Positions 39,554-48,204 are shown, counted from the stretch's first letter. The stretch is DNA of 64,000 nt from Cellulomonas sp. ES6 (GCF_030053835.1 NZ_CP125655.1:3472001-3536000); one strand, 5' to 3'. Numbers and translations are program-made. The notes: generated by a model not told the origin, from the letters alone.

Positions 39554-40899
39554 CCCGCGTCCGCCGCTGGTCGCTGCGCGCGCGGCTGACGGTGGTGACC
39601 GCCGGGCTGCTGTGCGTGGCGCTCGCGGTCGGCGCCGTGCTGCTGAGCACGGTGGTGCAGCGCAGCCGGGTGGCGGCGCTCGACGACGCGGTGCGGGCGC
39701 GGGCGGCGACGGTCGCGGCGCTCGTCGCGGGCGACCAGGTGCCCGACGCGCTGCCGGTCGCCGAGCCGGGCGAGATCGTGCAGGTGCTGGACGCCCGCGG
39801 GCGCGTGGTGGCGACGTCGCCGACGGCGAGCCGCACCCTGCCCGTGCTGCCCGCCGCGGAGGTGGCCGGGCTGCGCGAGCGGGCGCCCGTCGTCGTGGGC
39901 ACCGCCACGGCGTACGACCGGGCCGCGCGCGTCGCCGTCGCCGACCCCGGTGACGGCTCCGTGGTGGTCGCGACGGTGCCGCTCGCCGAGGTCCAGGGCC
40001 TCGTGCGGGCGCTGCGGCTGTCGCTCGTGGGCGTCGTCCCGGTGCTCACGGCCGTGCTCGCGCTCGCCATCTGGGTGGCGCTCGGACGCGCGCTGCGGCC
40101 GGTGGAGCGGCTGCGGTCCGCCGCGGCGCAGGTGGCCCGGGCGGGCGGCCCCGGTGCGCTGCCGGACCCGGGCACGGACGACGAGGTGGGGGCGCTCGCC
40201 CGCACGCTCAACGAGATGCTCGACCGGCTCGAGGTGGCGGCCGCCCGGCAGCGCTCGTTCGTGGCCGACGCCGCGCACGAGCTGCGCACCCCGCTGGCGG
40301 CGCTCGGCGCGACGCTCGACGTCGCGCGGACCCACCCCGAGGCGTACGAGCGCGACGAGCTGGTGGCGGAGCTCGGCGACGAGGTCGCCCGCATGCAGGC
40401 GCTCGTCGACGACCTGCTGCTGCTCGCGCGGGTCGGCTCCCGGCCGCCGGCGTCGCAGCAGGTGGACCTCGGCGACGTCGCGCGCGACGCCCTGGCGCTC
40501 GCGGTCACGGCGGCGGGCCGCCCCGGCGTGCGGGCCGAGGTGGTGGGCGCCGGACGCGCGCGCGGCGACGCGGCGGCCGTCGGGCGGGTGGTCCGCAACC
40601 TCGCGGACAACGCGCTGCGCCACGCCCGGTCCGCCGTGCGGGTGCAGGTGACGGACGGCCGCGTGGCCGTGGTCGACGACGGGCCCGGCGTCCCGGCGGC
40701 CGACCGCGAGCGGGTGTTCGAGCGGTTCGTGCGCCTGGACGACGCCCGGGCCCGGGCCGCCGGGGGCAGCGGGCTCGGCCTGGCGATCGCGCGGGAGGTC
40801 GCGCGCGAGCTCGGCGGCGAGGTCGTGCTGGCGGACGGCGACGGCCCGGCGGACGACGACGCCCCGGGGCTCCGCGCCGAGCTGCGCCTGCCCGTGTGA
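39550..40899 (+). CDS. Two-component sensor histidine kinase
   Basis: 449-residue membrane kinase with two spans (about 12-36 and 152-178) bracketing an extracytoplasmic sensor of ~115 residues. A HAMP domain follows (LGRALRPVERLRSAAAQVAR), then the dimerisation domain with phospho-accepting H243 in ADAAHELRTPLAALG, then the ATPase with N-box NLADNALRHA, G1 VVDDGPGVP, F-box ERFVRLDDA and G2 GGSGLGLAIA. It is coupled to the response regulator. The ABC exporter next door suggests envelope stress or a drug as the signal, which is inferred. Confidence 0.95.
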   Translation: MTRVRRWSLRARLTVVTAGLLCVALAVGAVLLSTVVQRSRVAALDDAVRARAATVAALVAGDQVPDALPVAEPGEIVQVLDARGRVVATSPTASRTLPVLPAAEVAGLRERAPVVVGTATAYDRAARVAVADPGDGSVVVATVPLAEVQGLVRALRLSLVGVVPVLTAVLALAIWVALGRALRPVERLRSAAAQVARAGGPGALPDPGTDDEVGALARTLNEMLDRLEVAAARQRSFVADAAHELRTPLAALGATLDVARTHPEAYERDELVAELGDEVARMQALVDDLLLLARVGSRPPASQQVDLGDVARDALALAVTAAGRPGVRAEVVGAGRARGDAAAVGRVVRNLADNALRHARSAVRVQVTDGRVAVVDDGPGVPAADRERVFERFVRLDDARARAAGGSGLGLAIAREVARELGGEVVLADGDGPADDDAPGLRAELRLPV

Positions 40900-40910
40900 C
40901 GCATCTCACA
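40895..40910. promoter_or_regulatory. Crp/GlxR-type site TGTGA-N6-TCACA
   Basis: TGTGACGCATCTCACA overlaps the stop codon of the kinase and lies 45 bp before the I36-inhibitor start. It is a perfect match to the cAMP-receptor-type consensus, suggesting catabolite or cAMP control of the inhibitor gene. Confidence 0.6.
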
Positions 40911-40955
40911 CCAACGTTCTGTGACCGCTGGACGTCTGCGCGGGATGTGCAGGTC

Positions 40956-41342
40956 ATGGAGACCTCCCGCCGCAACCGTCGCGCCCGCTTCGCCGCGGTC
41001 GCCGCCCTCGCACTCGGCCTGACCGCCCTCGCGCCCGTCGCCCAGGCCGACGAGGACGGCCCCGTCGAGCCGCTGTCCAGCAGCCAGTGCGCGAGCGGCC
41101 GCTTCTGCGTCTGGTCCGGGACGAACTACAGCGGGACCTTCTGGTCCACGGCGTCCGTCGGCCTGCAGGACACCACCGTCGCCGTCGCCGGCTCCGTCTG
41201 GAACCGCATGGGGGTCGACGTCCGCATGTACTCGGGCACCGGCGGCTCCGGCACCATCCGCTGCTGGAACAACGGCCAGCAGAACGGCTCCGTCTCGGTG
41301 GGCAGCGCCTCGATCCGTACCATGACAGCCACGACGTGTTAG
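40956..41342 (+). CDS. Secreted peptidase-inhibitor (I36-like) protein
   Basis: 128-residue exported protein. A twin-basic lead (RRNRRARF), hydrophobic core and cleavage site AQA-DE near residue 32 form a clear Sec signal. The mature ~97-residue domain has four cysteines (QCASGRFCVW, RCWNN, final C) and aromatic motifs WSGTNYSGTFW and SVWNRMGVDV that match the I36 (SMI) beta/gamma-crystallin-like inhibitor family of Streptomyces. It may inhibit extracellular metalloproteases, its own or a competitor's. A perfect Crp-type site lies upstream and an ECF sigma gene follows 19 bases later. Confidence 0.88.
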   Translation: METSRRNRRARFAAVAALALGLTALAPVAQADEDGPVEPLSSSQCASGRFCVWSGTNYSGTFWSTASVGLQDTTVAVAGSVWNRMGVDVRMYSGTGGSGTIRCWNNGQQNGSVSVGSASIRTMTATTC

Positions 41343-41361
41343 CGAGCGATCTGAAGGTGGC

Positions 41362-42018
41362 GTGGGGACGGGCGGCGACGAGGGGGCTGGGCCAGCCGAC
41401 GCGGCAGGGGACGACGACGCCGCGGCCTTCGCCGCTGCCTACCGGGTGCTCGCGCCGCAGGTCCGCGGGTACGCCCGGCGCCAGGTGCCGGACGGTCTGG
41501 CCGAGGACGTCGTCTCCGAGACCTTCCTGGTGGTCTGGCGCCGTTGGCGCGAGGCGCCCCGGGACCCCGAGCAGCTCCGTCCGTGGGTGTTCGGCGTCGC
41601 GCGGCACAAGATCCTGCACGTGCGGGAGCAGCACGGCCGCGGGCTCGCGACGCTCTCCCGGGTCGCCGCCCTGGAGCCCACCCGCCCGGCGCCCGGCGAC
41701 CCGGCCGACGCCCTCGCGGCCGCGGACCGCGCTCGCCGGCTGCTCGCCGCCCTCCCGCCCGCCGAGGGCGAGGCGATGGCCCTGACCGTCTGGGCGGGGC
41801 TGACGCCGACCGAGGCCGCCGAGGTGCTCGGCTGCTCGGTCACCGCGCTCACCTCGCGGCTGTCCCGGGCGCGCGCCCGGCTGGGCGCGGTGCTCGCGGC
41901 CGACGACCCCGACGGCGCCGGCCTCGGCACCGCCGACCGCACCACCACCGACCGCACGACCCGCACCGCCGGCACCGTGTCACCGGGCCGCGCCGACCAG
42001 GAGAGGAGAGGCCGATGA
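41362..42018 (+). CDS. RNA polymerase sigma factor, ECF type
   Basis: 218-residue ECF sigma factor. Region 2 (about 25-85) includes YARRQVPDGLAEDVVSETFLVVWRRWRE and LRPWVFGVARHKILHVRE. Region 4 (~115-170) includes LPPAEGEAMALTVWAGLTPTEAAEVLGCSVTALTSRLSRARARL. The last 45 residues are a Thr/Arg/Asp-rich tail. GTG 41362. The downstream gene overlaps by four bases and encodes a one-span protein that could act as its anti-sigma factor. The target promoters are unknown. Confidence 0.92.
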   Translation: MGTGGDEGAGPADAAGDDDAAAFAAAYRVLAPQVRGYARRQVPDGLAEDVVSETFLVVWRRWREAPRDPEQLRPWVFGVARHKILHVREQHGRGLATLSRVAALEPTRPAPGDPADALAAADRARRLLAALPPAEGEAMALTVWAGLTPTEAAEVLGCSVTALTSRLSRARARLGAVLAADDPDGAGLGTADRTTTDRTTRTAGTVSPGRADQERRGR

Positions 42019-43229
42019 GCACCGACGACGACCGGAAGGCCGCCCTCGCCGAGGTGGCCGCCCTGCGCGCCGCCCTGCGCGCGCAGGGCCTGGACGCCGT
42101 GGTCGACGGCACGGACCCCTCCGACCGCCGGGACCCCGCCGACGACGACGCGGCGATCGCCCGGATCCTCGCCGCGGGCGCTGGCGCTGGAGCGGGCGCC
42201 GCGGACGAGGCCGCCGCCCCGGCCCCCAGGTCGACGGGCACGGGTGCCGACGGCGAGCCCGCCCCCGTGGTGCCGCTGCGCCGCCGGCGGGTGCGGCCGT
42301 GGTGGCTCGCCGCCACGGGTGCGGCGGCGGCCGTCGCGGTCGCGGCGGGCATCGGCCTGTCGGACCTGCGTGACCCCGCCCCGGCGGTCGCCACCGGCTC
42401 GCCGCCGATGCTGGCGTACCCGCTGGACCCCGACGACCTGGCGCACGGCGCGGGCGGGTCCGCGCGGGACACCCTGCTGGAGCTCGCGGCGGTCGCCGAC
42501 GCCCAGGTGGACCCCGCGCCGCGCGGGCAGGTGCAGCGCACGCTGTCGCAGTCGTGGCTGCTGAGCACGAACGCGCAGTGGGACGGCACGTCGGACTCCA
42601 CGGTCGACCCGACGGTGGTCGAGTCGTGGCTGGGGCCGGACGGGTCGCTCGTCTCGGCGGAGTGGCGCGGGACGCACCTCGACGCGGGCGGGCGGCTCGG
42701 GGCGGTCGACACCAGCCCCTCCGAGGCGGCTGTGGACCGGTTGCGCGCCGGCTCCGTCGACCCCGACCTGGTCGCGGGGCTCTCGCTCGACCCGGACACG
42801 CTCCGCGCGCAGCTGCGTGCGCCGCTCGCCGCCACCGGCTGCGGGACCGACGCGCCGGCGGACGCCGGGGCGTGGTGCCTCTACCGCGCCGTCACCGACC
42901 TCTCCGCGCGGTACGTGCTGCCGTCCGACGTCGAGGCGGCGATGTGGGAGGCGCTCGCGGACGAGCCGGGGGTGACCCTGGCCGGCGAGGTCGTGGACCG
43001 CACGGGCCGTCGCGCCGTGGCGGTGTCGGTGCCGGGCGCTCCGACCGACCTGGACCCGACCGTGCGCGTGCTGCTCGTGGATCGCGCGACGGGGCGGCTC
43101 TCGGGGCTCGAGGAGGTCGTGCTGTCCTCGCAGCTGCTCGGGTTCACCGAGCCCACCGTCACGCAGTTCCGCTACGTCGTGACGTCGGACTTCGTCGGGG
43201 AGGTCGGCGGCCCGGCGGCGCGGCGCTGA
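42015..43229 (+). CDS. CU044_5270-family membrane protein, possible anti-sigma partner
   Basis: 404-residue protein. A cytosolic N-terminal region (~1-90; AALAEVAALRAALRAQGLDAV) is followed by one span (about 100-118, WLAATGAAAAVAVAAGIGL) and an extracytoplasmic domain of ~280 residues containing RTLSQSWLLSTNAQWDGT, WRGTHLDAG and VVSVPG-like strands of the CU044_5270 family. The cytosolic part is small enough to sequester the co-transcribed sigma factor, but I see no zinc-binding anti-sigma motif. Coupled to the sigma gene by an ATGA overlap. Confidence 0.82.
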   Translation: MSTDDDRKAALAEVAALRAALRAQGLDAVVDGTDPSDRRDPADDDAAIARILAAGAGAGAGAADEAAAPAPRSTGTGADGEPAPVVPLRRRRVRPWWLAATGAAAAVAVAAGIGLSDLRDPAPAVATGSPPMLAYPLDPDDLAHGAGGSARDTLLELAAVADAQVDPAPRGQVQRTLSQSWLLSTNAQWDGTSDSTVDPTVVESWLGPDGSLVSAEWRGTHLDAGGRLGAVDTSPSEAAVDRLRAGSVDPDLVAGLSLDPDTLRAQLRAPLAATGCGTDAPADAGAWCLYRAVTDLSARYVLPSDVEAAMWEALADEPGVTLAGEVVDRTGRRAVAVSVPGAPTDLDPTVRVLLVDRATGRLSGLEEVVLSSQLLGFTEPTVTQFRYVVTSDFVGEVGGPAARR

Positions 43230-43230
43230 G

Positions 43231-44103
43231 TCAGGGCCGCAGCTCCACCAGCACGGCGGGCACCTCGTCGGCGAGCTCGCGGGCCAGGTAGCCCAGCGGG
43301 CCCACCCGCGCGGCGAGGCGGTCCCCGGCGGCGCCGTGCACCGCCGTGCCCCAGCACGCGGCCTGCTCGGGCGGGCAGCCCCCGGCCAGGAGGCCCGCGA
43401 CGGCCCCCGCCAGGACGTCGCCGCTGCCCGAGGTGCCCAGCCCGGCGTAGCCGGTGGCCGAGGCCCACACCCGCCCGTCGGGGTGGGCCACCCGTCCGGC
43501 GCAGGTGACGACGGCGCCCCAGCGTGCCGCCACCCGCGCGGCGGCCTCCTCCGGGGCTGGGTCGTCGCCGTCGAGCAGGCGCGCGGCCTCGGCGAGGTTC
43601 GGTGTGAGCACCACGCGGCCGGGCGGCAGCCGCACGTCGTCCGCCATCCCGGGCAGCACGCCGAGCGCGAAGGCGTCGAGCAGGACGGCCGGGGCGTCGT
43701 CGGCGTCCCCGAGCGCGGCGAGCACACCGCGGACCAGCCGGGCGCTGCCCTGGGGCTCGTCCAGCCCCGGGCCGACGACGACGGCGTCCGCCCGGCCGAG
43801 CTCGTCGGCGAGGTGCGGCGGCAGCTCGCCGGTCGGGGAGCCGTCGGCGTCCTCGGGCAGCGCGAGCACGCCGGACTCCGGCGTCGCCACCGCGAGGGCC
43901 GTCGCGACGGACCCCGCGACGGCGAGCGTCAGCCGGCCCGCGCCGATCCGGAGCGCCGTGAGCCCCGTCAGCGCCGCCGCGCCGGGGGTGCGGCGCGCGC
44001 CGCCCACGACGAGGACGCCGCCGCGGTCGTCCTTCGCCCCGTCGCGCGCGGGCAGCGGCCAGCCGCGCAGCAGGTTCGGGGTGAGGGCGGGCGCGTCAGT
44101 CAT
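43231..44103 (-). CDS. nnrD: ADP-dependent NAD(P)H-hydrate dehydratase
   Basis: 290-residue ribokinase-fold repair enzyme that converts damaged S-NAD(P)HX back to NAD(P)H using ADP. Key segments are GGVLVVGGARRTPGAAALTGLTALRIGAG, GPGLDE, LTPNLAEAARLL and the phosphate/catalytic motif GTSGSGDVLAGAVAGLLA with its aspartate. It usually follows or is fused to the NnrE epimerase, but no epimerase lies beside it here. It overlaps the phosphatase gene by eight bases. Confidence 0.92.
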   Translation of the reverse strand: MTDAPALTPNLLRGWPLPARDGAKDDRGGVLVVGGARRTPGAAALTGLTALRIGAGRLTLAVAGSVATALAVATPESGVLALPEDADGSPTGELPPHLADELGRADAVVVGPGLDEPQGSARLVRGVLAALGDADDAPAVLLDAFALGVLPGMADDVRLPPGRVVLTPNLAEAARLLDGDDPAPEEAAARVAARWGAVVTCAGRVAHPDGRVWASATGYAGLGTSGSGDVLAGAVAGLLAGGCPPEQAACWGTAVHGAAGDRLAARVGPLGYLARELADEVPAVLVELRP

Positions 44104-44824
44104 CGCCCTGCCCCGGGTGCTCGGTCACGGGCTCGCCCTGCGCGGCCAGGTGCGTCACGTCGTCGAACGTCTCGACGCGCCACCGGCCGTCCGCGCGGGT
44201 CAGCTCCGTCAGCGAGGCGTTGCGCACGCTGTGCTCGGCGACCTCGGCCATGAGCTCCTCCTCGGTCAGGCCCTCCGCCACGTAGCGCAGCAGCCAGATC
44301 ACGGCGTCGTGGCAGACCACGAGCACGGTGCGGTCGGTGCCGGACTCGGCGCGCACCAGGTCCGCCAGCAGCGACCGGAGCCGGAGCGCGACGTCCGCCC
44401 ACGACTCGCCGCCCGGGGGCCGGTAGTAGAGCTTGCCGAGGCGGTCGCGGCGGGCCGCCTCGTCGGGGAACCGGACCTCCACCCCGTGGCTGGTGAGCCC
44501 GTCGAGGATGCCGAGCTCCCGGTCGCGGAGCCGCTCGTCGACCACCGGGCGCAGGTCGAGCCCCGCCCCGGCGACCGCCAGCTCCGCGGTGCGCCGCGCC
44601 CGCACGTAGGGCGAGCACCACAGCGCCTGCGGAGCGCGGTGCGAGGGGAGCGTCGCGAGGTGCTCGCCGAGCGCGCGCGCCTGCTCCTCGCCGGTCGCGG
44701 ACAGCGGGGTGTCGGCGTCGCGGGTGGTCACGCCGACGGTCTCGTCGCCGGCGCGCTCGGCGCGCGTCGCGGCGACGTTCCCCTCGCTCTCCCCGTGCCG
44801 GACGAGCAGCAGCCTGGCGGTCAT
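44096..44824 (-). CDS. Histidine phosphatase family protein
   Basis: 242-residue phosphoglycerate-mutase-like phosphatase. The catalytic RHG motif LLLVRHGESEGN is at residues 6-17, with SPYVRARRTAEL (second arginine), ERLRDRELGILDG (acid), and VVCHDAVI (second histidine). The C-terminal domain is ~60 residues longer than minimal family members. The substrate cannot be deduced. It is the first gene of a pair with nnrD, overlapping by eight bases. Confidence 0.92.
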   Translation of the reverse strand: MTARLLLVRHGESEGNVAATRAERAGDETVGVTTRDADTPLSATGEEQARALGEHLATLPSHRAPQALWCSPYVRARRTAELAVAGAGLDLRPVVDERLRDRELGILDGLTSHGVEVRFPDEAARRDRLGKLYYRPPGGESWADVALRLRSLLADLVRAESGTDRTVLVVCHDAVIWLLRYVAEGLTEEELMAEVAEHSVRNASLTELTRADGRWRVETFDDVTHLAAQGEPVTEHPGQGDD

Positions 44825-44930
44825 GCCCCCACGGTGTCAGGCCCGCAGCGGGGGCGCATCCGCAGGTCGGACGGCGCTCCCGGTGGGCCGGAGGTCCCGT
44901 GACGTGGGACACACCCCGGGGCTACGTTGC

Positions 44931-44948
44931 TCGTGACAGCGTTCACAA
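44931..44948 (+). promoter_or_regulatory. Rex-type redox operator before adh
   Basis: TCGTGACAGCGTTCACAA differs at only three of the positions that matter from the actinobacterial Rex site TTGTGAACGCGTTCACAA; the right arm is perfect. It lies 45-62 bp upstream of the alcohol dehydrogenase start, where an NADH/NAD-sensing repressor would act. Confidence 0.65.
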
Positions 44949-44992
44949 AGTCCGCGCTCCTGCGCGACGCGCAGTGTCGAAGGAGATCTGCC

Positions 44993-46021
44993 GTGCCCGA
45001 GATGATGAAGGCCGCCGTCGTCCGCGAACTCGGAGCCCCCCTCGTCGTGGAGGAGCGCCCCATCCCGGTCCCCGGACCGCACGAGGCCCTGGTCCAGGTC
45101 GACTACTCCGGCGTGTGCCACACCGACCTGCACGCGGCGCACGGCGACTGGCCGGTGAAGCCGACGCCGCCGTTCGTGCCGGGCCACGAGGGCGTCGGCC
45201 GCGTGGTCGCCGTCGGCTCGGAGGTGCACGACGTGCAGGTCGGCGACCGGCTGGGCAACGCCTGGCTCGCCACCGCGTGCGGCACCTGCCGGGACTGCCT
45301 GCGCGGCTGGGAGGCGCTGTGCACCCGGCAGCAGAACTCCGGCTACTCCGTGGACGGGTCGTTCGCCGAGTACATGCTGGTCGACTCCCGCTACGCCCCG
45401 CGCATCCCGGATGGCGTGGACGCGGCCGGCCTCACGGCCGTGCTGTGCGCCGGCGTCACGGTCTACAAGGGCCTCAAGGTGGCCGACGCCCACCCGGGCG
45501 ACTGGGTGGTCGTGTCGGGCATCGGCGGGCTGGGTCACATGGCGATCCAGTACGCCGCGGCCATGGGCTACCGGGTCGTGGCCGTGACGGGCTCCGAGAG
45601 CAAGCGCGCCTCGGCGCTCGAGTACGGCGCCGAGCTGGTCGTGAACTACCGCGACGGCGACCCGGGCGAGGCCGTGCACGACCTGGTCGGCGGGGCGCAC
45701 GCGGCGCTCGTCACCGCGGTGAGCGAGTCGACGTTCCCGCAGGCGCTGTCGATGCTGCGCCGGGGCGGGACGGTGTCGCTGGTCGGCCTGCCGCCGGGGA
45801 CGTTCCCGCTGTCGATCTTCGACACCGTCCTGCGCGGGCTCACGGTGCGCGGCTCGATCGTCGGCACCCGGCTGGACATGATCGAGGCGATCGACTTCTT
45901 CGCCCGCGGCGTCGTGCACACCAAGTACGAGCTGCGGCCGCTGGACGCCGTCAACGACGTCTTCTCGCGGATGGAGACCGGGACGATCGACGGTCGTGTC
46001 GTCCTCGACATGGGCCTCTGA
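44993..46021 (+). CDS. adhP: Zinc-dependent alcohol dehydrogenase
   Basis: 342-residue medium-chain dehydrogenase oxidising or producing primary alcohols with NAD(H). The catalytic zinc ligand is C42 in GVCHTD, with GHEGVGRV behind it, the structural-zinc loop CGTCRDCLRGWEALC, and the Rossmann motif GIGGLGHMAIQYAAAMG. The sequence follows the AdhP/AdhA pattern closely. GTG 44993 has AAGGAG nine bases upstream; extending to 44927 would run through the operator. A Rex-like operator upstream predicts induction when NADH builds up, that is, fermentative ethanol formation. Confidence 0.93.
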   Translation: MPEMMKAAVVRELGAPLVVEERPIPVPGPHEALVQVDYSGVCHTDLHAAHGDWPVKPTPPFVPGHEGVGRVVAVGSEVHDVQVGDRLGNAWLATACGTCRDCLRGWEALCTRQQNSGYSVDGSFAEYMLVDSRYAPRIPDGVDAAGLTAVLCAGVTVYKGLKVADAHPGDWVVVSGIGGLGHMAIQYAAAMGYRVVAVTGSESKRASALEYGAELVVNYRDGDPGEAVHDLVGGAHAALVTAVSESTFPQALSMLRRGGTVSLVGLPPGTFPLSIFDTVLRGLTVRGSIVGTRLDMIEAIDFFARGVVHTKYELRPLDAVNDVFSRMETGTIDGRVVLDMGL

Positions 46022-46026
46022 CGACA

Positions 46027-46042
46027 TGTGACGCACGTCACA
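46027..46042. promoter_or_regulatory. Crp/GlxR-type site TGTGA-N6-TCACA (between convergent genes)
   Basis: TGTGACGCACGTCACA is a perfect symmetric match, four bases after the adh stop. No gene starts on either side (mqo ends at 46217 on the opposite strand), so either it is fortuitous or it serves an unrecognised transcript. Confidence 0.5.
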
Positions 46043-46216
46043 CGTCCTGCGTGTGACAGATCGAGTCCCCCTGCGGATCTCACGGGTGTACGGCCGGACG
46101 GTGTGGAGGGCACCGGCCGGACGTGAGGTGGCCCGTCCGAGCCCGCAGGGGGCGGCTCGGCCGGGCCACCTGTCTGTCCGGCGCCGCCCGTCCGTCAGGG
46201 GCGACGGCGAGGGCGG

Positions 46217-47878
46217 TCAGGCGACCGGGGTGTCCCGGCGGCGCGGGAGCGTCGGCCGCGCGGGGCGGCGACCGGTCGTGCGGGCCCGGGGGGCTGCGTC
46301 CGCGGCCTCGTCCGGCCCGTCCGGGGTCGCGCCCGCCGGGTTCGCGTCCGCCGTGCCCGCCGCATCCGCCGTGCCCGCCGGGGCGGCCGCGCCGGGCTCC
46401 GTCGGGTCGTCGGTCTCCAGGTCCGAGTCCGCGTGCGCCGCGCCCGCGTCCGTGGCGGCCGGGCCGTCCTGCGCGAGGCTCGGCATCATGCGCTCCAGCT
46501 CGGGCTCCCAGGCGGCGTAGCGCTGCGGGAAGCAGCGGTGCAGCAGGTCGAGCATCGCGGACGCCGCGGTGGACGCCCCGGGGGAGGCTCCGAGCAGCCC
46601 CGCGATGGAGCCGTCGGCCGCGGTGACCAGCTCGGTCCCGAACTCCAGGACGCCGCCGCCGCGGCCCCGCTTGATGACCTGCACGCGCTGGCCGGCCGTG
46701 ATGAGCTCCCAGCTCGAGTCGCGCGCCGTCGGCATGAAGGCCCGCAGGGTGCACATCCGGGCGCCGCGCGTGGCGAGGACCTCCGTGACGAGGTACTTCA
46801 GCAGGTCGAGGTTGTGCAGCGCGACCGCGACCAGCGGCACGAGGTTCCCCGGTCGGACGGTGCGCAGCAGGTCGGTCCAGGACCCCTGCTTGAGGAACTT
46901 CATGCTCCAGCCCGCGTACGGCCCGAACAGCAGGGCGGGGGAGCCGCCGACCACCCGCGTGTCGAGGTGCGGCACCGACATCGGCGGCGAGCCGACGGCG
47001 GCCTTGCCGTAGACCTTCGCGCGGTGCTGCCCGACGAGCGCGGGGTCGGTGGTGCGCAGGAACTGCCCGCTGATCGGGAAGCCGCCGTAGCCCCGGATCT
47101 CGTCGATCCCGGACGACTGCAGCAGCCGCAGCGCCCCGCCGCCGGCGCCGATGAACACGAACCGGGCGTCCAGCGTGGTGCGCCGCGGGCTGGCGTTCCA
47201 CGAGCGGTCCACCAGGTGCAGGCGCCAGCCGCCGTCGCGCCGCCGGCGGATCCGGCGGACCTCGTGCTGCAGGCGGACGTGCGCGCCCCGGGCGACGACG
47301 GCGTCCACGAGGTGCCGTGCCAGGGCGCCGTAGTCCACGTCGAGGCCGTCGGACGCCCGCGTGGCCGCGACGGGCTCCCCCGGGTGGCGGCCCTCCATGA
47401 CGAGCGGCGCCCACTGCGCGATCGTCTCCGGGTCCTCGGTGTACTCGAGGTGGGCGAACCGCGGGTGGGCGGCGAGGGCGGCGTGCCGCCGGCGCAGGTA
47501 GTCGACGTCGTCCTCGCCGCGCACGAACGTCAGGTGCGGGACCGGCGAGCGGTACCCGTCGTCGGGCAGCATCCCCGCCTCGCGCAGGTGGTCCCAGAGC
47601 TCGGTGGAGAGCTGGAACTGCTCGTTGATCGTGACGGCCTTGGCGATGTCGATGCTGCCGTCGGGCCGCTCGGGCGTGTAGTTCAGCTCGCAGAGCGCGG
47701 CGTGACCCGTGCCCGCGTTGTTCCAGGCGTCGGTGCTCTCCAGCGCGATCCCGTCGAGCCGCTCGACGACCTCGATGCGCCACGAGGGCTCGAGCTCCGA
47801 GAGCAGCGCGGCGAGGGTGGCGGACATGATGCCGCCACCGACCAGGACGACGTCGACCGGCTCAGCACTCGAGGACAC
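46217..47878 (-). CDS. mqo: Malate:quinone oxidoreductase
   Basis: 553-residue FAD-dependent peripheral membrane enzyme oxidising malate to oxaloacetate and passing electrons to menaquinone. The FAD motif VDVVLVGGGIMSATLAALL begins at residue ~8, with ESTDAWNNAGTGHAALCELNYTP (Mqo signature), FIGAGGGALRLLQ, GGFPISGQFLRT, and a C-terminal LLGASPGASTAASAMLDLL. The last ~85 residues are an Ala/Pro/Asp-rich extension ending in a basic stretch. GTG 47878 is six bases from a minus-strand TAGCAT, a leaderless layout. It replaces or complements malate dehydrogenase in the TCA cycle. Confidence 0.96.
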   Translation of the reverse strand: MSSSAEPVDVVLVGGGIMSATLAALLSELEPSWRIEVVERLDGIALESTDAWNNAGTGHAALCELNYTPERPDGSIDIAKAVTINEQFQLSTELWDHLREAGMLPDDGYRSPVPHLTFVRGEDDVDYLRRRHAALAAHPRFAHLEYTEDPETIAQWAPLVMEGRHPGEPVAATRASDGLDVDYGALARHLVDAVVARGAHVRLQHEVRRIRRRRDGGWRLHLVDRSWNASPRRTTLDARFVFIGAGGGALRLLQSSGIDEIRGYGGFPISGQFLRTTDPALVGQHRAKVYGKAAVGSPPMSVPHLDTRVVGGSPALLFGPYAGWSMKFLKQGSWTDLLRTVRPGNLVPLVAVALHNLDLLKYLVTEVLATRGARMCTLRAFMPTARDSSWELITAGQRVQVIKRGRGGGVLEFGTELVTAADGSIAGLLGASPGASTAASAMLDLLHRCFPQRYAAWEPELERMMPSLAQDGPAATDAGAAHADSDLETDDPTEPGAAAPAGTADAAGTADANPAGATPDGPDEAADAAPRARTTGRRPARPTLPRRRDTPVA

Positions 47879-48012
47879 CGCTCGATGCTATCCGCCGCGC
47901 GGCGGGCCGCGCGCACCATCCCCGGCCCGCGGACACCAGGGACGCAGGTCCCGGGTGGCGCTGGCCGGCCCCACGACGTGCGGGCGGGGGTCCCCGGTGC
48001 GACCGTGGGCAG

Positions 48013-48204
48013 ATGAGCACCGACGACACCACCGGCACCGGCTACGACCCCGCCGAGGACCCGGACTCCGACCCGGCCATGCTCAACCCGCGCGAGGGCG
48101 CGCAGGCCGCCGGTGACGCCGGCGCCGACGTCGACACGGACGCCGAGCCGGCCAACCTGAACCCCCGCGGCGACGCGGTCGACGGCGACGCGGACACCCC
48201 GTGA
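48013..48204 (+). CDS. Small acidic hypothetical protein
   Basis: 63-residue strongly acidic protein (start MSTDDTTGTGYDPAEDPDSD) without cysteines or aromatic core, likely disordered. It contains a duplicated motif, DPAMLNPREG (~20-30) and EPANLNPRGD (~45-55), which looks like a repeated short linear interaction element. ATG 48013. It overlaps the next gene by four bases, so it is part of a coupled operon. I do not recognise the family; no function can be proposed beyond a binding or adaptor role. Confidence 0.7.
   Translation: MSTDDTTGTGYDPAEDPDSDPAMLNPREGAQAAGDAGADVDTDAEPANLNPRGDAVDGDADTP

Noticed and set aside
46053..46520. A plus-strand frame after adh.
   Set aside because: It is mostly antisense to mqo with low-complexity Ala/Pro product and no ribosome site.
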